A DNA stretch of 64,000 bases from Bacteroidota bacterium (GCA_018266845.1 JAFDZO010000019.1:1-64000), one strand, 5' to 3'. Counted from the stretch's first letter, positions 42,234-52,969 are shown. The notes: generated from the sequence alone by a model not told the origin. Numbers and translations are program-made.

Positions 42234-45200
42234 TTATTTAAGTAACAACATTTTTTTTGTTTGAATAAACTCTCCTGCCTGAAGCCTATAGAAATATGTG
42301 CCCGAAGATAATGATGCGCCGTTCATATCAATTGTGTAATACCCTGACTGATAAAGTTTATTATCAATAAGAGATGCTATCAGTTTTCCCGTTATGTCAT
42401 AAATCTCAAGGGTAACATTAACTGCTTCGGGAATATTAAAACTTATTTTCGTTGAGGGGTTAAACGGATTCGGATAATTTTGCGATAAAGCAAATTTTTG
42501 CGGAACCCCAACACTCACTTCGTTCTGCAATGCGTAATATTTATAGTTACCATTGTTATCTATTTGCTTGAGTCTGTAGTGATACTTTCCCGTGGCGAGA
42601 TTTTTATCCTCATATTTATAATTTACTTGCGCATTGGAATTTCCCGCGCCGTTAATAAAACTTATTTTTTTCCAGCTTGTATCGGAAGATGATTTTCTTT
42701 CAATTTCAAATCCTCTGTTGTTTTGTTCCTGCGAAGTGCTCCAGTTTAGAGTAACATCGTTTTTAGAAACGGAACTATTGAAAGAAGAAAGCTCGACAGG
42801 CATCGGCTGTGAATTGGTTGACGAAAGAGCAAAGAAATCAAAATCAGAACAGTATTCAGATGTAACATACCCTGAGGATGGTGTTCCGTAGCGTGTTACA
42901 TTACCCTTGTTTTCCCATTGGGAACCGTTCCAGCGGGCTATTCTAAGGCTGTCAATATTGCTTACACCGCTTTCAGGACCGAAACTTAATCCAACATAAG
43001 CTCCAATAATTGAAGTAAATTTATTTATAAAATAGTATTCATTGCTGCTAATGTTATTTATCCCCGGACCATACGTTGATCCGATTGTATGCGGGTCTTG
43101 AGTATCATATTGGACAATCCACTGGGAAGGGGTAACGTCAGCTGGTTGGAAATACAAAGATCTTAACTTTCCGTTTTTGCCAAGAGGGATAATTTTCGTT
43201 AATGTTGACTTTGTAAATAATCTAACCGGAGCTTCAATGTATGATGTACTTGTTGCGCCTTTATAGGCAGTTGTATCGGTGAATTGCAAATAAACCAAAG
43301 TCGAATTTACTTTTCCCTGAACAAATCTTAAAGTATCGGTAATTGTAACTATTTCGTTAATGGTAATTCCGTTAGGATTGTTTATTACAAGGTTTGGAAT
43401 GTTCGGCATTGGTGTAGTTCCTGCCTTGTATAGTTTTTGGTTTTCATATCCTGCAAGTTCAAGCATACCGCCGTCTTCAAACGTAATATTTTGGAGGTTG
43501 TGAAGTTCAAAGTTAATTCCCTCTTTGTTTCTGATAATTATTTTGCCTCCGCTTTTTACTCTTATTCCCATTCCTCTGAACGCAAACGTATCACAATCCA
43601 AAACTCCTCCTTCGTTTACTTCGAGGAAATCTACAGCGTTGAATGGCTGATTAATTGAGTTATAAAAATTTGTTTTTAAAACTACTGTATCACCGAACCA
43701 GATTTCATTTGGGTAGTTTGATGTCCCTATATTATAAACCGGCTGGTCAGCAGGTTGATAACTTGAGATAAAGTGTTTTCTGTTAAGGGATATGCCGCCA
43801 AATTTCAAAGTTCCTTTACCTGCAATCACATTTTCTTCTGAATGAATCTTACCTCGTTGTATATCAAGATTGCCGTTAATAGATAATGAACCTGCTGTGG
43901 AGTTAAACGGCTGGCTTGTTCCGAAAGAAAGATTAATAACAGGATTTGCATCGGGCGCAATTAATGAATCTCCGAGTTGCAAGTTTCCTCTAATAAACAT
44001 TGGAAAAAGAGAAGGATTTTCGTTGCCTTCTCCTACAAGACATAATTCATATCCTGAAGATTGAATGTACTGCAAATTCCGGCAGAAATAATTTGAGGGT
44101 AAAAATTTAGAATTTCTCCATCTCCCGTTTACTCCCGGGTCGGCGAGGTTGGTAAAATTTATTACAAGGTTTGACAATTGTGATTGCAAGCCATCTCTGA
44201 TAGCATTTGCTGTATCAGACCACATTGTGATATTGAATGTAGATTTTTCCGAGAAGCTTTCTTTTCCGGCAAAGATTGAGTTCGCCGCCACACCAATATT
44301 ATTATGATTGTAAGTGCAACTATCGTACAGCTCAAAATTTCCTAAATTTATTATCGGTTGATTTGAAGTAATCTGCCCGTTTCCAGTAAGGCGCAGAATG
44401 GTTTTAATTGAAAATACTATTGAGCTGTTAAAAACTGCGTTTTTATTTTGAGGTACATGGAAAATTTCGTATCTATCGGAACTCTGCGGACTTGCTCCTG
44501 TACCGTCAGCATTTCTTTTCCAGCTTGTGAGTGATGCTGCGTTTCCTGAATTATAAAAGTAGTATTCGTAAATACCTCTTTGCAAACCAACCACGTATTT
44601 ATTGTTCGTATTGAATTCGCTAAATATACCATTGTTTCCAATTGCAAAAGTGTTTGAGGAGCGCGAAATGGTAGTATCAAATGTTCCTGAAAAAGGAGGT
44701 TCAAAAACTGCAGCATCGTGCGGCTTATATCCATTATAAGAACCTTCATTATAAACTCCAACGTCTCCAAAGTCCGGCTTATCGTATGTTTTGTTAAAAT
44801 TTGAACCTTCATCCGAACGCCTCCATTGAAACAACAATCTAAGCACACTTCCGCCGGGAATATTCTCGACTATATCCCATGTTTTTCTTATGCAGCAGCT
44901 TGTATCGGAGGGCATTGCGGAAGGGTCAAACCCGCTTTTAACTCTTATTGAAAATGTGTCCGCAGTATGAGCAACAGTAGGGGCTAACCAAACGGGACTA
45001 TAGGTTGTATTTCCGACAGGTATTTTTGGGAATTCGTTACTTGGTACAAAAGTTTTGAAGTAACCATTGCCATTTGTATTTATAAAAGTATTTACATTTA
45101 CTCCGGTAATATATGTAACGTTTGGAACGATTAAATTGTAATCTCCTAAATTTAGTGTGCCTGAAGTAAGGTAAAGGTCAGATGTTTTTAGATTTTTGCT

Positions 45201-46424
45201 AAGGGTTACCCCGGAGGGATTATTAATTTCAATGCTTGGAAATATATACGGCATTCCTAAACCTGTTACCTGCGGCGTTCCGCCTGCAAAACTTATTAAG
45301 GAACTGTTTGAAATATTCACTATTCCACCTGTGGCAATGTTACCGGAGTAGCCGTCAGGGCTTCTGAAAAAGATTTTCGTATTATTAGTTGCGGTAAATG
45401 AAATGAGTCCCGTAAGTTTTGCATATTGAAAGTCTATGTATGTGCGGACAGAACCATTGCCGCCCTCTGCATATAATCCGCCAAGCGCGCTGAAACCGAT
45501 ACTGCCTATATCGGATAGGAGTCTTAATGAACAGCCAAAAGGTACATAGAGTTGTACATCTCCAGAAATACTTATTGGCAAATAGTTGTAAAAAGTCTGA
45601 TAGGTTGTATCAAAGGAATCAATTTGTTTCACAAAACTTATCCTTCCGTATTTAGCACCCGAAGTTACAATGCTGCCGCCGTTCTGAATAAAATTTTTGG
45701 ATAGTCGCATATCCATTCCAAAAGAACCGCTGCCAATAGAATTTGTAGATAAATCTAAAGTTCCTCCGTTTTGAATATAATCACCTTTAATCCTGACAAC
45801 CTGCTGCTCTCCAACATCGTGAGAAGGATAATGGAAAAGAAACTTACCGGTGCCGGTGCTATTTAAAACAAAATTATTTTCGCATAAAATAAGATTCGGA
45901 TTCCATATATATTGGTACCACATTCCTGAATTTAAAGTCCAGTTGATTTCCAGATTTCCAAAATACCTGTTGAAAAGATTATAATTAACGCCGTTGATTA
46001 TTGATTCATTAACGCTGCTCCAATTATCAATTCTTACTGTGCTATACTTATTAAAACTTTCATATCCTTTGAAAATAGTTTGAGAAGCAATTGACACATT
46101 ATTGTTTACGTAGAGCGCTCCGCTATCTAAGTAAAGAACGGAATTAGAATCCATCTGAACAGATAAGTCATTTTGCAATGTTGCTCCGTGCAGTACTACG
46201 AGTCTCCAGCCATGAAAATACCATGGCGAAAAAACTGTTGCAGTTTTTCCGGTTGGAATTACATAATCTACGTTTTGAGCAAAATCTACTGCATTTGTGC
46301 CGCTGCCATCCGGCATAGTGTTCCAGTTAGCCGGATCAGCGGGAGAGCCGGACTGGTAGTAATAGTTCTGCGCCTCTGCGCCTGAGAAAATTAGTAATAT
46401 GAAAATGAATACTAATGTTTTCAT
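42234..46424 (-). CDS. Giant T9SS-exported surface protein (paralogue A)
   Basis: 1396 residues. Signal peptide MKTLVFIFILLIFSGAEAQN, then a long beta-rich body made of repeated strand-turn units (GGILELAG-, IINGVNYN-like), suggesting a parallel beta-helix or filament. An Fn3-like segment (ELSSFNSSVSKNDVTLNWST, QNNRGFEIERKSSSD) is near 1230, and the C-terminal type IX sorting domain includes FALSQNYPNPFNPSTKISFN and ends IQTKKMLLLK. It is a surface or released protein. A paralogue with the same plan lies at 48461-52660. Confidence 0.9.
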   Translation of the reverse strand: MKTLVFIFILLIFSGAEAQNYYYQSGSPADPANWNTMPDGSGTNAVDFAQNVDYVIPTGKTATVFSPWYFHGWRLVVLHGATLQNDLSVQMDSNSVLYLDSGALYVNNNVSIASQTIFKGYESFNKYSTVRIDNWSSVNESIINGVNYNLFNRYFGNLEINWTLNSGMWYQYIWNPNLILCENNFVLNSTGTGKFLFHYPSHDVGEQQVVRIKGDYIQNGGTLDLSTNSIGSGSFGMDMRLSKNFIQNGGSIVTSGAKYGRISFVKQIDSFDTTYQTFYNYLPISISGDVQLYVPFGCSLRLLSDIGSIGFSALGGLYAEGGNGSVRTYIDFQYAKLTGLISFTATNNTKIFFRSPDGYSGNIATGGIVNISNSSLISFAGGTPQVTGLGMPYIFPSIEINNPSGVTLSKNLKTSDLYLTSGTLNLGDYNLIVPNVTYITGVNVNTFINTNGNGYFKTFVPSNEFPKIPVGNTTYSPVWLAPTVAHTADTFSIRVKSGFDPSAMPSDTSCCIRKTWDIVENIPGGSVLRLLFQWRRSDEGSNFNKTYDKPDFGDVGVYNEGSYNGYKPHDAAVFEPPFSGTFDTTISRSSNTFAIGNNGIFSEFNTNNKYVVGLQRGIYEYYFYNSGNAASLTSWKRNADGTGASPQSSDRYEIFHVPQNKNAVFNSSIVFSIKTILRLTGNGQITSNQPIINLGNFELYDSCTYNHNNIGVAANSIFAGKESFSEKSTFNITMWSDTANAIRDGLQSQLSNLVINFTNLADPGVNGRWRNSKFLPSNYFCRNLQYIQSSGYELCLVGEGNENPSLFPMFIRGNLQLGDSLIAPDANPVINLSFGTSQPFNSTAGSLSINGNLDIQRGKIHSEENVIAGKGTLKFGGISLNRKHFISSYQPADQPVYNIGTSNYPNEIWFGDTVVLKTNFYNSINQPFNAVDFLEVNEGGVLDCDTFAFRGMGIRVKSGGKIIIRNKEGINFELHNLQNITFEDGGMLELAGYENQKLYKAGTTPMPNIPNLVINNPNGITINEIVTITDTLRFVQGKVNSTLVYLQFTDTTAYKGATSTSYIEAPVRLFTKSTLTKIIPLGKNGKLRSLYFQPADVTPSQWIVQYDTQDPHTIGSTYGPGINNISSNEYYFINKFTSIIGAYVGLSFGPESGVSNIDSLRIARWNGSQWENKGNVTRYGTPSSGYVTSEYCSDFDFFALSSTNSQPMPVELSSFNSSVSKNDVTLNWSTSQEQNNRGFEIERKSSSDTSWKKISFINGAGNSNAQVNYKYEDKNLATGKYHYRLKQIDNNGNYKYYALQNEVSVGVPQKFALSQNYPNPFNPSTKISFNIPEAVNVTLEIYDITGKLIASLIDNKLYQSGYYTIDMNGASLSSGTYFYRLQAGEFIQTKKMLLLK

Positions 46425-46773
46425 GTTGTTGTATTTTGTTTTGATAAAAAAAATTTATTAACTTTACTTTTAGGGAGCTATAAGAAATGCCCTGCCAAGC
46501 TAAGACAGGGCGTTCCTTTTTGTTAGCGCAGGATAAACCAAAGTTCATCTTTGCGTGGAATGAAACTCTTTTGATTAAATTTTGATGTGCAATTAATGTG
46601 ATTCATGATAAACTTGTTTACTACGCTAACGTGTGCAAATTATATAGTATTTATCTTTTCAACAAAGAAAGTTTTTTGAAAATTAACCACAGAAGCAGCG
46701 CTGATTTTAAAAAAAGCATCATTTAACCGCCATATATTAATAGTGGTTACAGCTTGCTCCATTAACAACCTAT
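46425..46773. other. Divergent intergenic region of module A
   Basis: 349 bp between the divergent T9SS gene and helical-protein gene. It holds the leader inverted repeat and hairpin (46489-46630). It must contain both promoters; I do not see a confident consensus for either. Confidence 0.7.
46489..46630 (-). promoter_or_regulatory. Candidate structured leader of T9SS gene A
   Basis: Reading the minus strand toward the start at 46424: GTTAGCG (46624-46630), 95 nt, CGCTAAC (46522-46528), then a hairpin CGCCCTG...CAGGGC (46489-46512). The closing helix is only 7 bp and could be chance. The layout of closing helix then hairpin then start codon is the same as in the other T9SS leader. Confidence 0.4.
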
Positions 46774-48237
46774 ATGCATACGCACATTGCAATTGAGCTT
46801 TTAAAAACATTTAATGATGAAGAATTAAATAGATTTGGAGACTTTGTTCGCTCGCCGTTTTTTAATAAAAGAGAGGCGGTGATAAAACTATTTGATTTGA
46901 TTTCCAAGTATTCGCCTGAATACACGAGTTCTGCATTAAAGAAAGAGAATATTTATAAGAAGATATTTCCCGGGAAAAAATATAACGAGCAAACGTTACG
47001 AAGCAGGATGTCAGAGCTATCAGCGCTTATAAAGACATTTATGATTGAAGTAAATTTTAAAGAGGATATCTTTTATCAGAAAAAAAAATATACGAAGGAA
47101 CTTGTTAAAAGAAGAAAATTTGATTTAGCCGAAAGGAGTATTTCTGAAACTGACGAATTTTTGAAAAATTCTCATCAAAATAAAGAAATAAGTGATTTGA
47201 ATTTTTTATACTCTAAACGAGTTAATGTGGATAATTATATTTCCCTGATGCACGCAAAGGATTGTAATATAGAAGCAATGGGAAAGGCATCGGAGCAAGG
47301 AGAATTTTTAATTCATAATTTTCTGCTGGAAGTATTAGCGTGCAATAGTGATGTAATCTGTTACGAGATAGAAACAAAAAAGAAATTTGAAGATAGTTAT
47401 GTTAAATCTTTTTTTGAGAAATTTGACTTTGAAGGGTATATTAATTTACTTAAGGAAAAAAATTACAGGTTTTACCCGATAATAGCAGTCTATTATTATG
47501 GAAATTTAGCTCAAAATCATCCTGACAGTGAGCGTTACTTTTATGAGCTTAAAAATTTAGTTTATGAGTATCATAATCAGTTTAGCAAAACAGAGTTATC
47601 AAATTACTGGGTAATGCTTTCCAATAGCGCTTATACAAATTTTATAAAGTATGGCACAAAGTTTAAACTTGAAGGGCATGAAGTAAATAAATTTTTCATA
47701 GATAATAATCTTTATGATGAGAATAATCCGTTCTCTGTTTCAGGTTATCAGAATATAGCTGTAAATGCTTTAAATGTCGGAGATTTGGATTGGGGGGAAG
47801 AGTTTCTGGAAAAATTTAAGAATAACTTCCTGCCTGAACTTATTGACAGCAGGTACCATTATTGTAAGGCAATTTTTTTGTTTGAAAAGAAAAAATTTGA
47901 AGATGCTATTGAAAATTTAAGCAAAGTTAAGTTTACAGACTGGAATATTAAGTTGGAAATAAGATTAAATTATCTTAAAAACTATTATGAACTCAGTATG
48001 AGCGAACAGGTATTTTCATTAATTGATTCTTTTAAACATTTTGATTCAAACAATCCCGATATAGCCCCTGAATACATGGATGAAAAAATAAAAAATACTA
48101 TCCGATATATAAGTAAAATATCCAATGCGAAATTTGGAGGCAAGCAGCTTGATTACGCGGCTTACAAAGAAATGGAAGATACCCGAAACGTTCTTTACAA
48201 AAAATGGATACTTGAGAAGATGAAGGAATTGATATAG
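46774..48237 (+). CDS. Unrecognised helical protein paired with the T9SS gene (paralogue A)
   Basis: 487 residues, no signal peptide or membrane segment; almost entirely charged alpha-helix with TPR-like spacing in the second half (YHYCKAIFLFEKKKFEDAIE). The N-terminus LLKTFNDEELNRFGDFVRSP, FFNKRE and NEQTLRSRMSELSALIKTFM is shared with the 486-residue gene at 52970. The family appears in Bacteroidetes-type genomes without an assigned role. It is divergently transcribed from the T9SS gene. Confidence 0.75.
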   Translation: MHTHIAIELLKTFNDEELNRFGDFVRSPFFNKREAVIKLFDLISKYSPEYTSSALKKENIYKKIFPGKKYNEQTLRSRMSELSALIKTFMIEVNFKEDIFYQKKKYTKELVKRRKFDLAERSISETDEFLKNSHQNKEISDLNFLYSKRVNVDNYISLMHAKDCNIEAMGKASEQGEFLIHNFLLEVLACNSDVICYEIETKKKFEDSYVKSFFEKFDFEGYINLLKEKNYRFYPIIAVYYYGNLAQNHPDSERYFYELKNLVYEYHNQFSKTELSNYWVMLSNSAYTNFIKYGTKFKLEGHEVNKFFIDNNLYDENNPFSVSGYQNIAVNALNVGDLDWGEEFLEKFKNNFLPELIDSRYHYCKAIFLFEKKKFEDAIENLSKVKFTDWNIKLEIRLNYLKNYYELSMSEQVFSLIDSFKHFDSNNPDIAPEYMDEKIKNTIRYISKISNAKFGGKQLDYAAYKEMEDTRNVLYKKWILEKMKELI

Positions 48238-48312
48238 TTATTATTTTAGCGAATCATATTCTTGTGAATTATTTGCAGATAGTAGTCACTGTCGCTCAAT
48301 AATAGTTGTACA

Positions 48313-48344
48313 AAAAAGGATTACCAAATTCTGATAATCCTTTT
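48313..48344. terminator. Bidirectional terminator between module A and module B
   Basis: AAAAGGATTA / TAATCCTTTT inverted repeat between the convergent ends of the helical-protein gene and the second T9SS gene. Confidence 0.8.
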
Positions 48345-48460
48345 AAGTTAAGTAAGGTTAGTTATTTTGTAAAATTTCGAGAGTTTTTATTCTGTTCGAT
48401 TCTAATTGCGCTTATTCGGATGAAATTTATACCATAGTATGTCGAACTATTTTCTCTCTT

Positions 48461-51400
48461 TTATTTTATTAATGTCATTTTTTTCGTCTGCGTAAAATCC
48501 TTTGCTGTTATTCTATAAAAGTAAGTTCCACTCGAAAGCTCCGCAGTGTTAAAATCTACCGTGAAATAGCCGGCTTTCTTTGCTTCATTATTAATCAATA
48601 CTGCCATCTCCTTTCCCGTCATATCGTAAACTTTTATTGTTACGTTTGCATCTACAGGCAGACTAAAATTTATCTTTGTTGCCGGATTAAACGGATTCGG
48701 ATAATTCTGCGAAAGCTCAAACTTAGCCGGAATGCCTACAGTAACATTCGACTGAAGATTGAAATAATGATAATTCCCATTGTAGTCAATCTGCTTTAAC
48801 CTGTAATTGAATGTACCCGCTGTGAGATTTCTATCTTCGTACTCATATTGCTTAGGTGAAGAAGAACTTCCGGTTCCGGCAATAAAATTTACTTTGCTCC
48901 AGTTTGTATCCTGAGTTGATTTTCTTTCTATTTCAAATCCTGAGTTATTCTGCTCAGTTTCAGTTTTCCATTTGAGATTTACATTGTTACCATTTACGGA
49001 TGCTGAAAAAGAGGCAAGCTCTACAGGAAGCTGCTGCCCGTCAGTTGATGCAATTACAAAAGGGCTGAACTGTGTAATCATGTTTGAGTAAACAATACCA
49101 CCTGTTGCATCGCCTGAATAGTTTGAATTTCCCTTATCTTCCCATTGGAAGTCATTCCATCTGGCAACACGAAGATTAGCGGGATTTGTAACTCCGCTGT
49201 TTGCTCCCCATGTAAGACCAATGAATGCATTGGAAGGCGAAGCCCCGCTTCTGTTGATTAAAAAATATTCATTATTGCTGATAGATGTAATCCCTGCACT
49301 TAGTGTATTGCCGAAAGCCTGCTGCTGATTAAAATATTCAACTGTCCAGTCAGTCGAGTTTGAATTTGCAGGTGTAATAACCAGATTTCTCTGGTTGCTT
49401 CCTTTGCCCAACGGAATTGTAACAGTGTTCATCGAAGTTGTATTTACTTTTAAAGGACCGTTAATAAATGAATTTGTATTAACTCCGTAAAACTGTACGT
49501 TTTCATTTACAGACAGGTAATTCAAATTACTGGAAATTAATTTTCCGCTGATGAATGTTATTGAGCCGGTGATGCTGACATCAGGAACATTCACAGTAAC
49601 ATCATTTGGATTATTAATTATAAGATTCGGTATGGATGCTAGGTTATATGCTCCGGCTTTTTCTAAATTCTGCGGTGTGCTGCCTGCAAATTCCAGAGAC
49701 GCATTTGATTCAAATGTTACATTCTGGTTTGCAAGGTCGGCATAAAATCCTTCGGGGTTTTTCGTGATGAGCTTTCCGCCGTTTTTGATTTTTAAATTTA
49801 AGCTTCTTATTCTATACACATCTGTATTTAATGCTGCGCCGGACTCAACCTGCCAGGCATCTGTAAACAAAAACGCCGGATTTCCTGAGCGGTACATGTC
49901 ACTCTTCAATGTCAATGTATCAGATTCAATTCTGTTAGGAAAAGCATTATTGCCTAAATTTGAAGTCTGCCAGAGAAATGGATTGAAGCAGTAAAATGTA
50001 TGACTTTTTGGGACGTTCATTGTCTCTCTTGCAAAAACAATTCTTCCTCTTGCGACAGCAGGGAAATCCTGTGAAGTGAGTCCACCGTTTTGAATATCAA
50101 GATTACCATTTATTACTAATGTCCCGGCAGTTGTATCCACCGCTCTCGTTGTTCCGCCTGAAAGATTCATAATAGGAAAAGCAGTATTATTCAGAGAGTC
50201 GCCAATCTGAACATTGCCGGTAACAATAAATTTTGTCAAAACGCTGCCGAATCCTATCGGCGCAAATTGATAACCGGATGACTGAAGGTAAGTTAAATTT
50301 CCTCTTACTGTATATTCTGTGCGGTAAGGCAAAGCATCGTTTTTGAATACTGTCCAATAGTTATTTGAACCGAAAGGAGCGGGGAGATTATCAAAGTTTA
50401 TAACGAGATTCCCATATCCTGATTCTAAATTATCAAAAGCTTTATCCGTTGTATCTGACCATTTAAGAATTTTGAAAGTACTTTTACTTGAAAAGAACTC
50501 ACGCCCTCCAAAAGAAGACTGCCCCGGCGCAATAGTGTTATTATGATTATAAACCGAACTATCTTTTAACTCAAGTATTCCGTTGACAAAAAGCGGTGCA
50601 TTGGCATTTATAATTCCGCTGCCGCTGCTGCGAAGCCATGCTTTATCTGTTAATGTTGCGCTGTTATCGAATGATGCCGTTCGTCCCGAGGGCACAGAAA
50701 ATATTGCATACCTGTCAAAACTGGGAGGATGCAGCCCGTTAAGAGAAGTCCAGCTACCTAAAATAGAAGCATTACCTGTATTATCAGGATAGTATGTCTC
50801 GAATACTCCGTCCTCATTGCCAAATACATAATAATCATCTCCAGAGGTAACATATGATAATCCTCCGCTAAGAGCTTTTGATATGGATGAATCAGGCGGA
50901 ATATAAAAATTTTCTGCAATATGTACGATTGAAGGTCTGTATCCGTTGTAGCCTCCTGCTTCATATTGTCCAACGGCGAATATAGAATTTAAATCCATGT
51001 TGACTCCTATATCATTTTTCATAAACTGGGCGTAAGCTCTGAATGATGTAGGGTTGCTTGGATTTTCATCGAAAACTCTCCATAGTTTTCTTACACATCT
51101 TGACGTATCAAACGGAGCGTGTGAGCCGAAACTGTTTTCAACTCTTATTCCGATTGTATCTGTATTTCCTGTATAAGCCTGAGTAATATAAAACGGGCTG
51201 AAAGTTCCGTTTCCTACCGGAAACTTTGCGGTGTATCCCTGATTAAGACCGATTCGTAAAACTCCAGTTCCGTTTGTATTGAAGAAGCTATTTTCATTTA
51301 CTCCTTTAATACTGTCAGGAGATGCAATTTTGAAATTGTAGTTCCCTAAGTTCAATTTCCCCTGTATAAAGCTTAACGTAGATCTCTCTCCCATTCGTAT

Positions 51401-52660
51401 ATCCTTGCTTAGAGTTACTCCGTTTGGATTATTAATAATAACACGCTGGTCTTGATTGTTGGGTGTAACATCTTTTAAATTTTCTGGCAATGAATCTCCT
51501 GTCATTTGAGCAGTTGAGCCGCAATACTCAAAGGTGGACCCAATAAAATTTTTTTGTCCTGAAATAGGAAAATCTCCGCCCGAAATTCCATTTTTAAATC
51601 CTTCCGCGCTTCTTAATTTTAATGTTGATTGATTAATCTGACAAACTGTATTTCCGGTTACTTTGTAATTATTGCAGTCTATTGTAGAAAGGGTTGCCGT
51701 AAAAACGCACTGTGGATTTGAAGTAAACACAGGGAAATCGCTCAGCAATTTAATTTTACATGAGTTAATTGAAATACCGTTGTTTCTAAATGTTCCTGTA
51801 TTTTCAAAAGTATTATACTTTGATGAATCTAAAGTACTAAATACAATTATTCCATAAGTTGTTACTGAATTTGCATCTATAATGCCTCCTGTTTTCTGAA
51901 AATTTCCTGCTACGTTAATAATAGAGGCAAAGCCGTTAGTAACGGGAGAACCTAAAGCTAAATCTACTTCCCCGCCTGTTTGAATATAAGTATTAACTTT
52001 TATAAACGAGCCACTCCCCGGAGAATTTGGACTGGGTATTAAGATTTTACCTATACCTGAACCAGTAACTCTAAAATTATTTCCTGCTAATAGATACAGA
52101 CTATTTAGTGAATTCTTATTCATATTCCAATTTCCGGTTTGACTTACCCAGTCAAGTTCAAGATTGCCAAATAAATAATAGTTATTAGTTTGCCCTGAAT
52201 AATTTATAGCTGTGCTCATTATGGGGTCATTTAAACCTGACCAGTTTTTAATAATAAAATTGCTGTGCTTGTGAAAATTTTCCGTACCATTAAAAAGAGT
52301 ATTGTTTGCAAAACTTGTTGTGTTGTTAATCAAAGTTCCGTTTGAATCAATTCTCAATGTTGTTCCAGTTCCCATATTGAGCGTATGATTTACTTGTAAT
52401 GTTGCTTCAGAATTGACTCTGAGAGTTGCAGAATTATCAATGAACCATTGGAAGTCAAGCACTGCTGTTTTGCCGGATTCAATAATGTATTCGGTATTTT
52501 CGCCAAAGCTTGAGGGCGGAGTGCCGGCGCCTCCCGGCTGATTTCCCCAGTTTGCTACAAGACTTGGAATGCCGGAATTGTAATAATAGGGCTGGGCATT
52601 ACTTTCCGCACAAAATAAAAATAGCGCGAAAAGAGATAAAATTAGAATAAAGTTTTTCAT
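48461..52660 (-). CDS. Giant T9SS-exported surface protein (paralogue B)
   Basis: 1399 residues from the ATG at 52660. Signal peptide MKNFILILSLFALFLFCAES, ending NAQ. The long beta-rich body includes the same phrases as paralogue A (INNPNGVTLSKDI, ILELKDSSVYNHNN, TAGTLVINGNLDIQ). Fn3-like part ELASFSASVNGNNVNLKWKT, then T9SS sorting domain with FELSQNYPNPFNPATKINFS and end FTQTKKMTLIK. A 56-codon longer frame upstream runs through the leader hairpin and is rejected. Confidence 0.9.
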   Translation of the reverse strand: MKNFILILSLFALFLFCAESNAQPYYYNSGIPSLVANWGNQPGGAGTPPSSFGENTEYIIESGKTAVLDFQWFIDNSATLRVNSEATLQVNHTLNMGTGTTLRIDSNGTLINNTTSFANNTLFNGTENFHKHSNFIIKNWSGLNDPIMSTAINYSGQTNNYYLFGNLELDWVSQTGNWNMNKNSLNSLYLLAGNNFRVTGSGIGKILIPSPNSPGSGSFIKVNTYIQTGGEVDLALGSPVTNGFASIINVAGNFQKTGGIIDANSVTTYGIIVFSTLDSSKYNTFENTGTFRNNGISINSCKIKLLSDFPVFTSNPQCVFTATLSTIDCNNYKVTGNTVCQINQSTLKLRSAEGFKNGISGGDFPISGQKNFIGSTFEYCGSTAQMTGDSLPENLKDVTPNNQDQRVIINNPNGVTLSKDIRMGERSTLSFIQGKLNLGNYNFKIASPDSIKGVNENSFFNTNGTGVLRIGLNQGYTAKFPVGNGTFSPFYITQAYTGNTDTIGIRVENSFGSHAPFDTSRCVRKLWRVFDENPSNPTSFRAYAQFMKNDIGVNMDLNSIFAVGQYEAGGYNGYRPSIVHIAENFYIPPDSSISKALSGGLSYVTSGDDYYVFGNEDGVFETYYPDNTGNASILGSWTSLNGLHPPSFDRYAIFSVPSGRTASFDNSATLTDKAWLRSSGSGIINANAPLFVNGILELKDSSVYNHNNTIAPGQSSFGGREFFSSKSTFKILKWSDTTDKAFDNLESGYGNLVINFDNLPAPFGSNNYWTVFKNDALPYRTEYTVRGNLTYLQSSGYQFAPIGFGSVLTKFIVTGNVQIGDSLNNTAFPIMNLSGGTTRAVDTTAGTLVINGNLDIQNGGLTSQDFPAVARGRIVFARETMNVPKSHTFYCFNPFLWQTSNLGNNAFPNRIESDTLTLKSDMYRSGNPAFLFTDAWQVESGAALNTDVYRIRSLNLKIKNGGKLITKNPEGFYADLANQNVTFESNASLEFAGSTPQNLEKAGAYNLASIPNLIINNPNDVTVNVPDVSITGSITFISGKLISSNLNYLSVNENVQFYGVNTNSFINGPLKVNTTSMNTVTIPLGKGSNQRNLVITPANSNSTDWTVEYFNQQQAFGNTLSAGITSISNNEYFLINRSGASPSNAFIGLTWGANSGVTNPANLRVARWNDFQWEDKGNSNYSGDATGGIVYSNMITQFSPFVIASTDGQQLPVELASFSASVNGNNVNLKWKTETEQNNSGFEIERKSTQDTNWSKVNFIAGTGSSSSPKQYEYEDRNLTAGTFNYRLKQIDYNGNYHYFNLQSNVTVGIPAKFELSQNYPNPFNPATKINFSLPVDANVTIKVYDMTGKEMAVLINNEAKKAGYFTVDFNTAELSSGTYFYRITAKDFTQTKKMTLIK

Positions 52661-52969
52661 AATATTTTTACTTAAATTCTCAAAAAAAGGCGTGCACAAA
52701 ATGCGCACGCCCTTCGACATCGTAAGGAATAATTTAGCATTACTACTTACGTTAATTTTTGTTTGCTGATTGAATCGGGAGCAATTCCTGATTGTAAGGA
52801 ATGAAAATTGTATTTTTGAGTATGCCATAATTTTTACGATGTCGCATGCAAGTTAAAAATGATTTGGTGCCCGTTCAAAGAAAAATTTTTCGTAAATAAT
52901 AAAAAAACCATGGAGGATTTCCTTTTAAATATGTGTGTAACAGCTATTTAATTGGTAAAATTGTAAGAA
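52661..52969. other. Divergent intergenic region of module B
   Basis: 309 bp between the divergent genes, mostly occupied by the structured leader of the T9SS gene (52682-52844). No further gene is seen. Confidence 0.7.
52682..52844 (-). promoter_or_regulatory. Candidate structured leader with terminator, T9SS gene B
   Basis: On the minus strand: CGACATCGTAA (52834-52844), 108 nt, then its exact complement TTACGATGTCG (52715-52725), then at once a GC-rich hairpin GGGCGTGC...GCACGCC followed by TTTTTTT (52682-52711), 22 nt before the ATG at 52660. The hairpin plus T-run is a textbook intrinsic terminator placed inside a leader. The 11-bp perfect closing helix suggests an attenuator or riboswitch-like fold. 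The inner loop holds further short inverted repeats (ATTCC...GGAAT). Confidence 0.6.
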
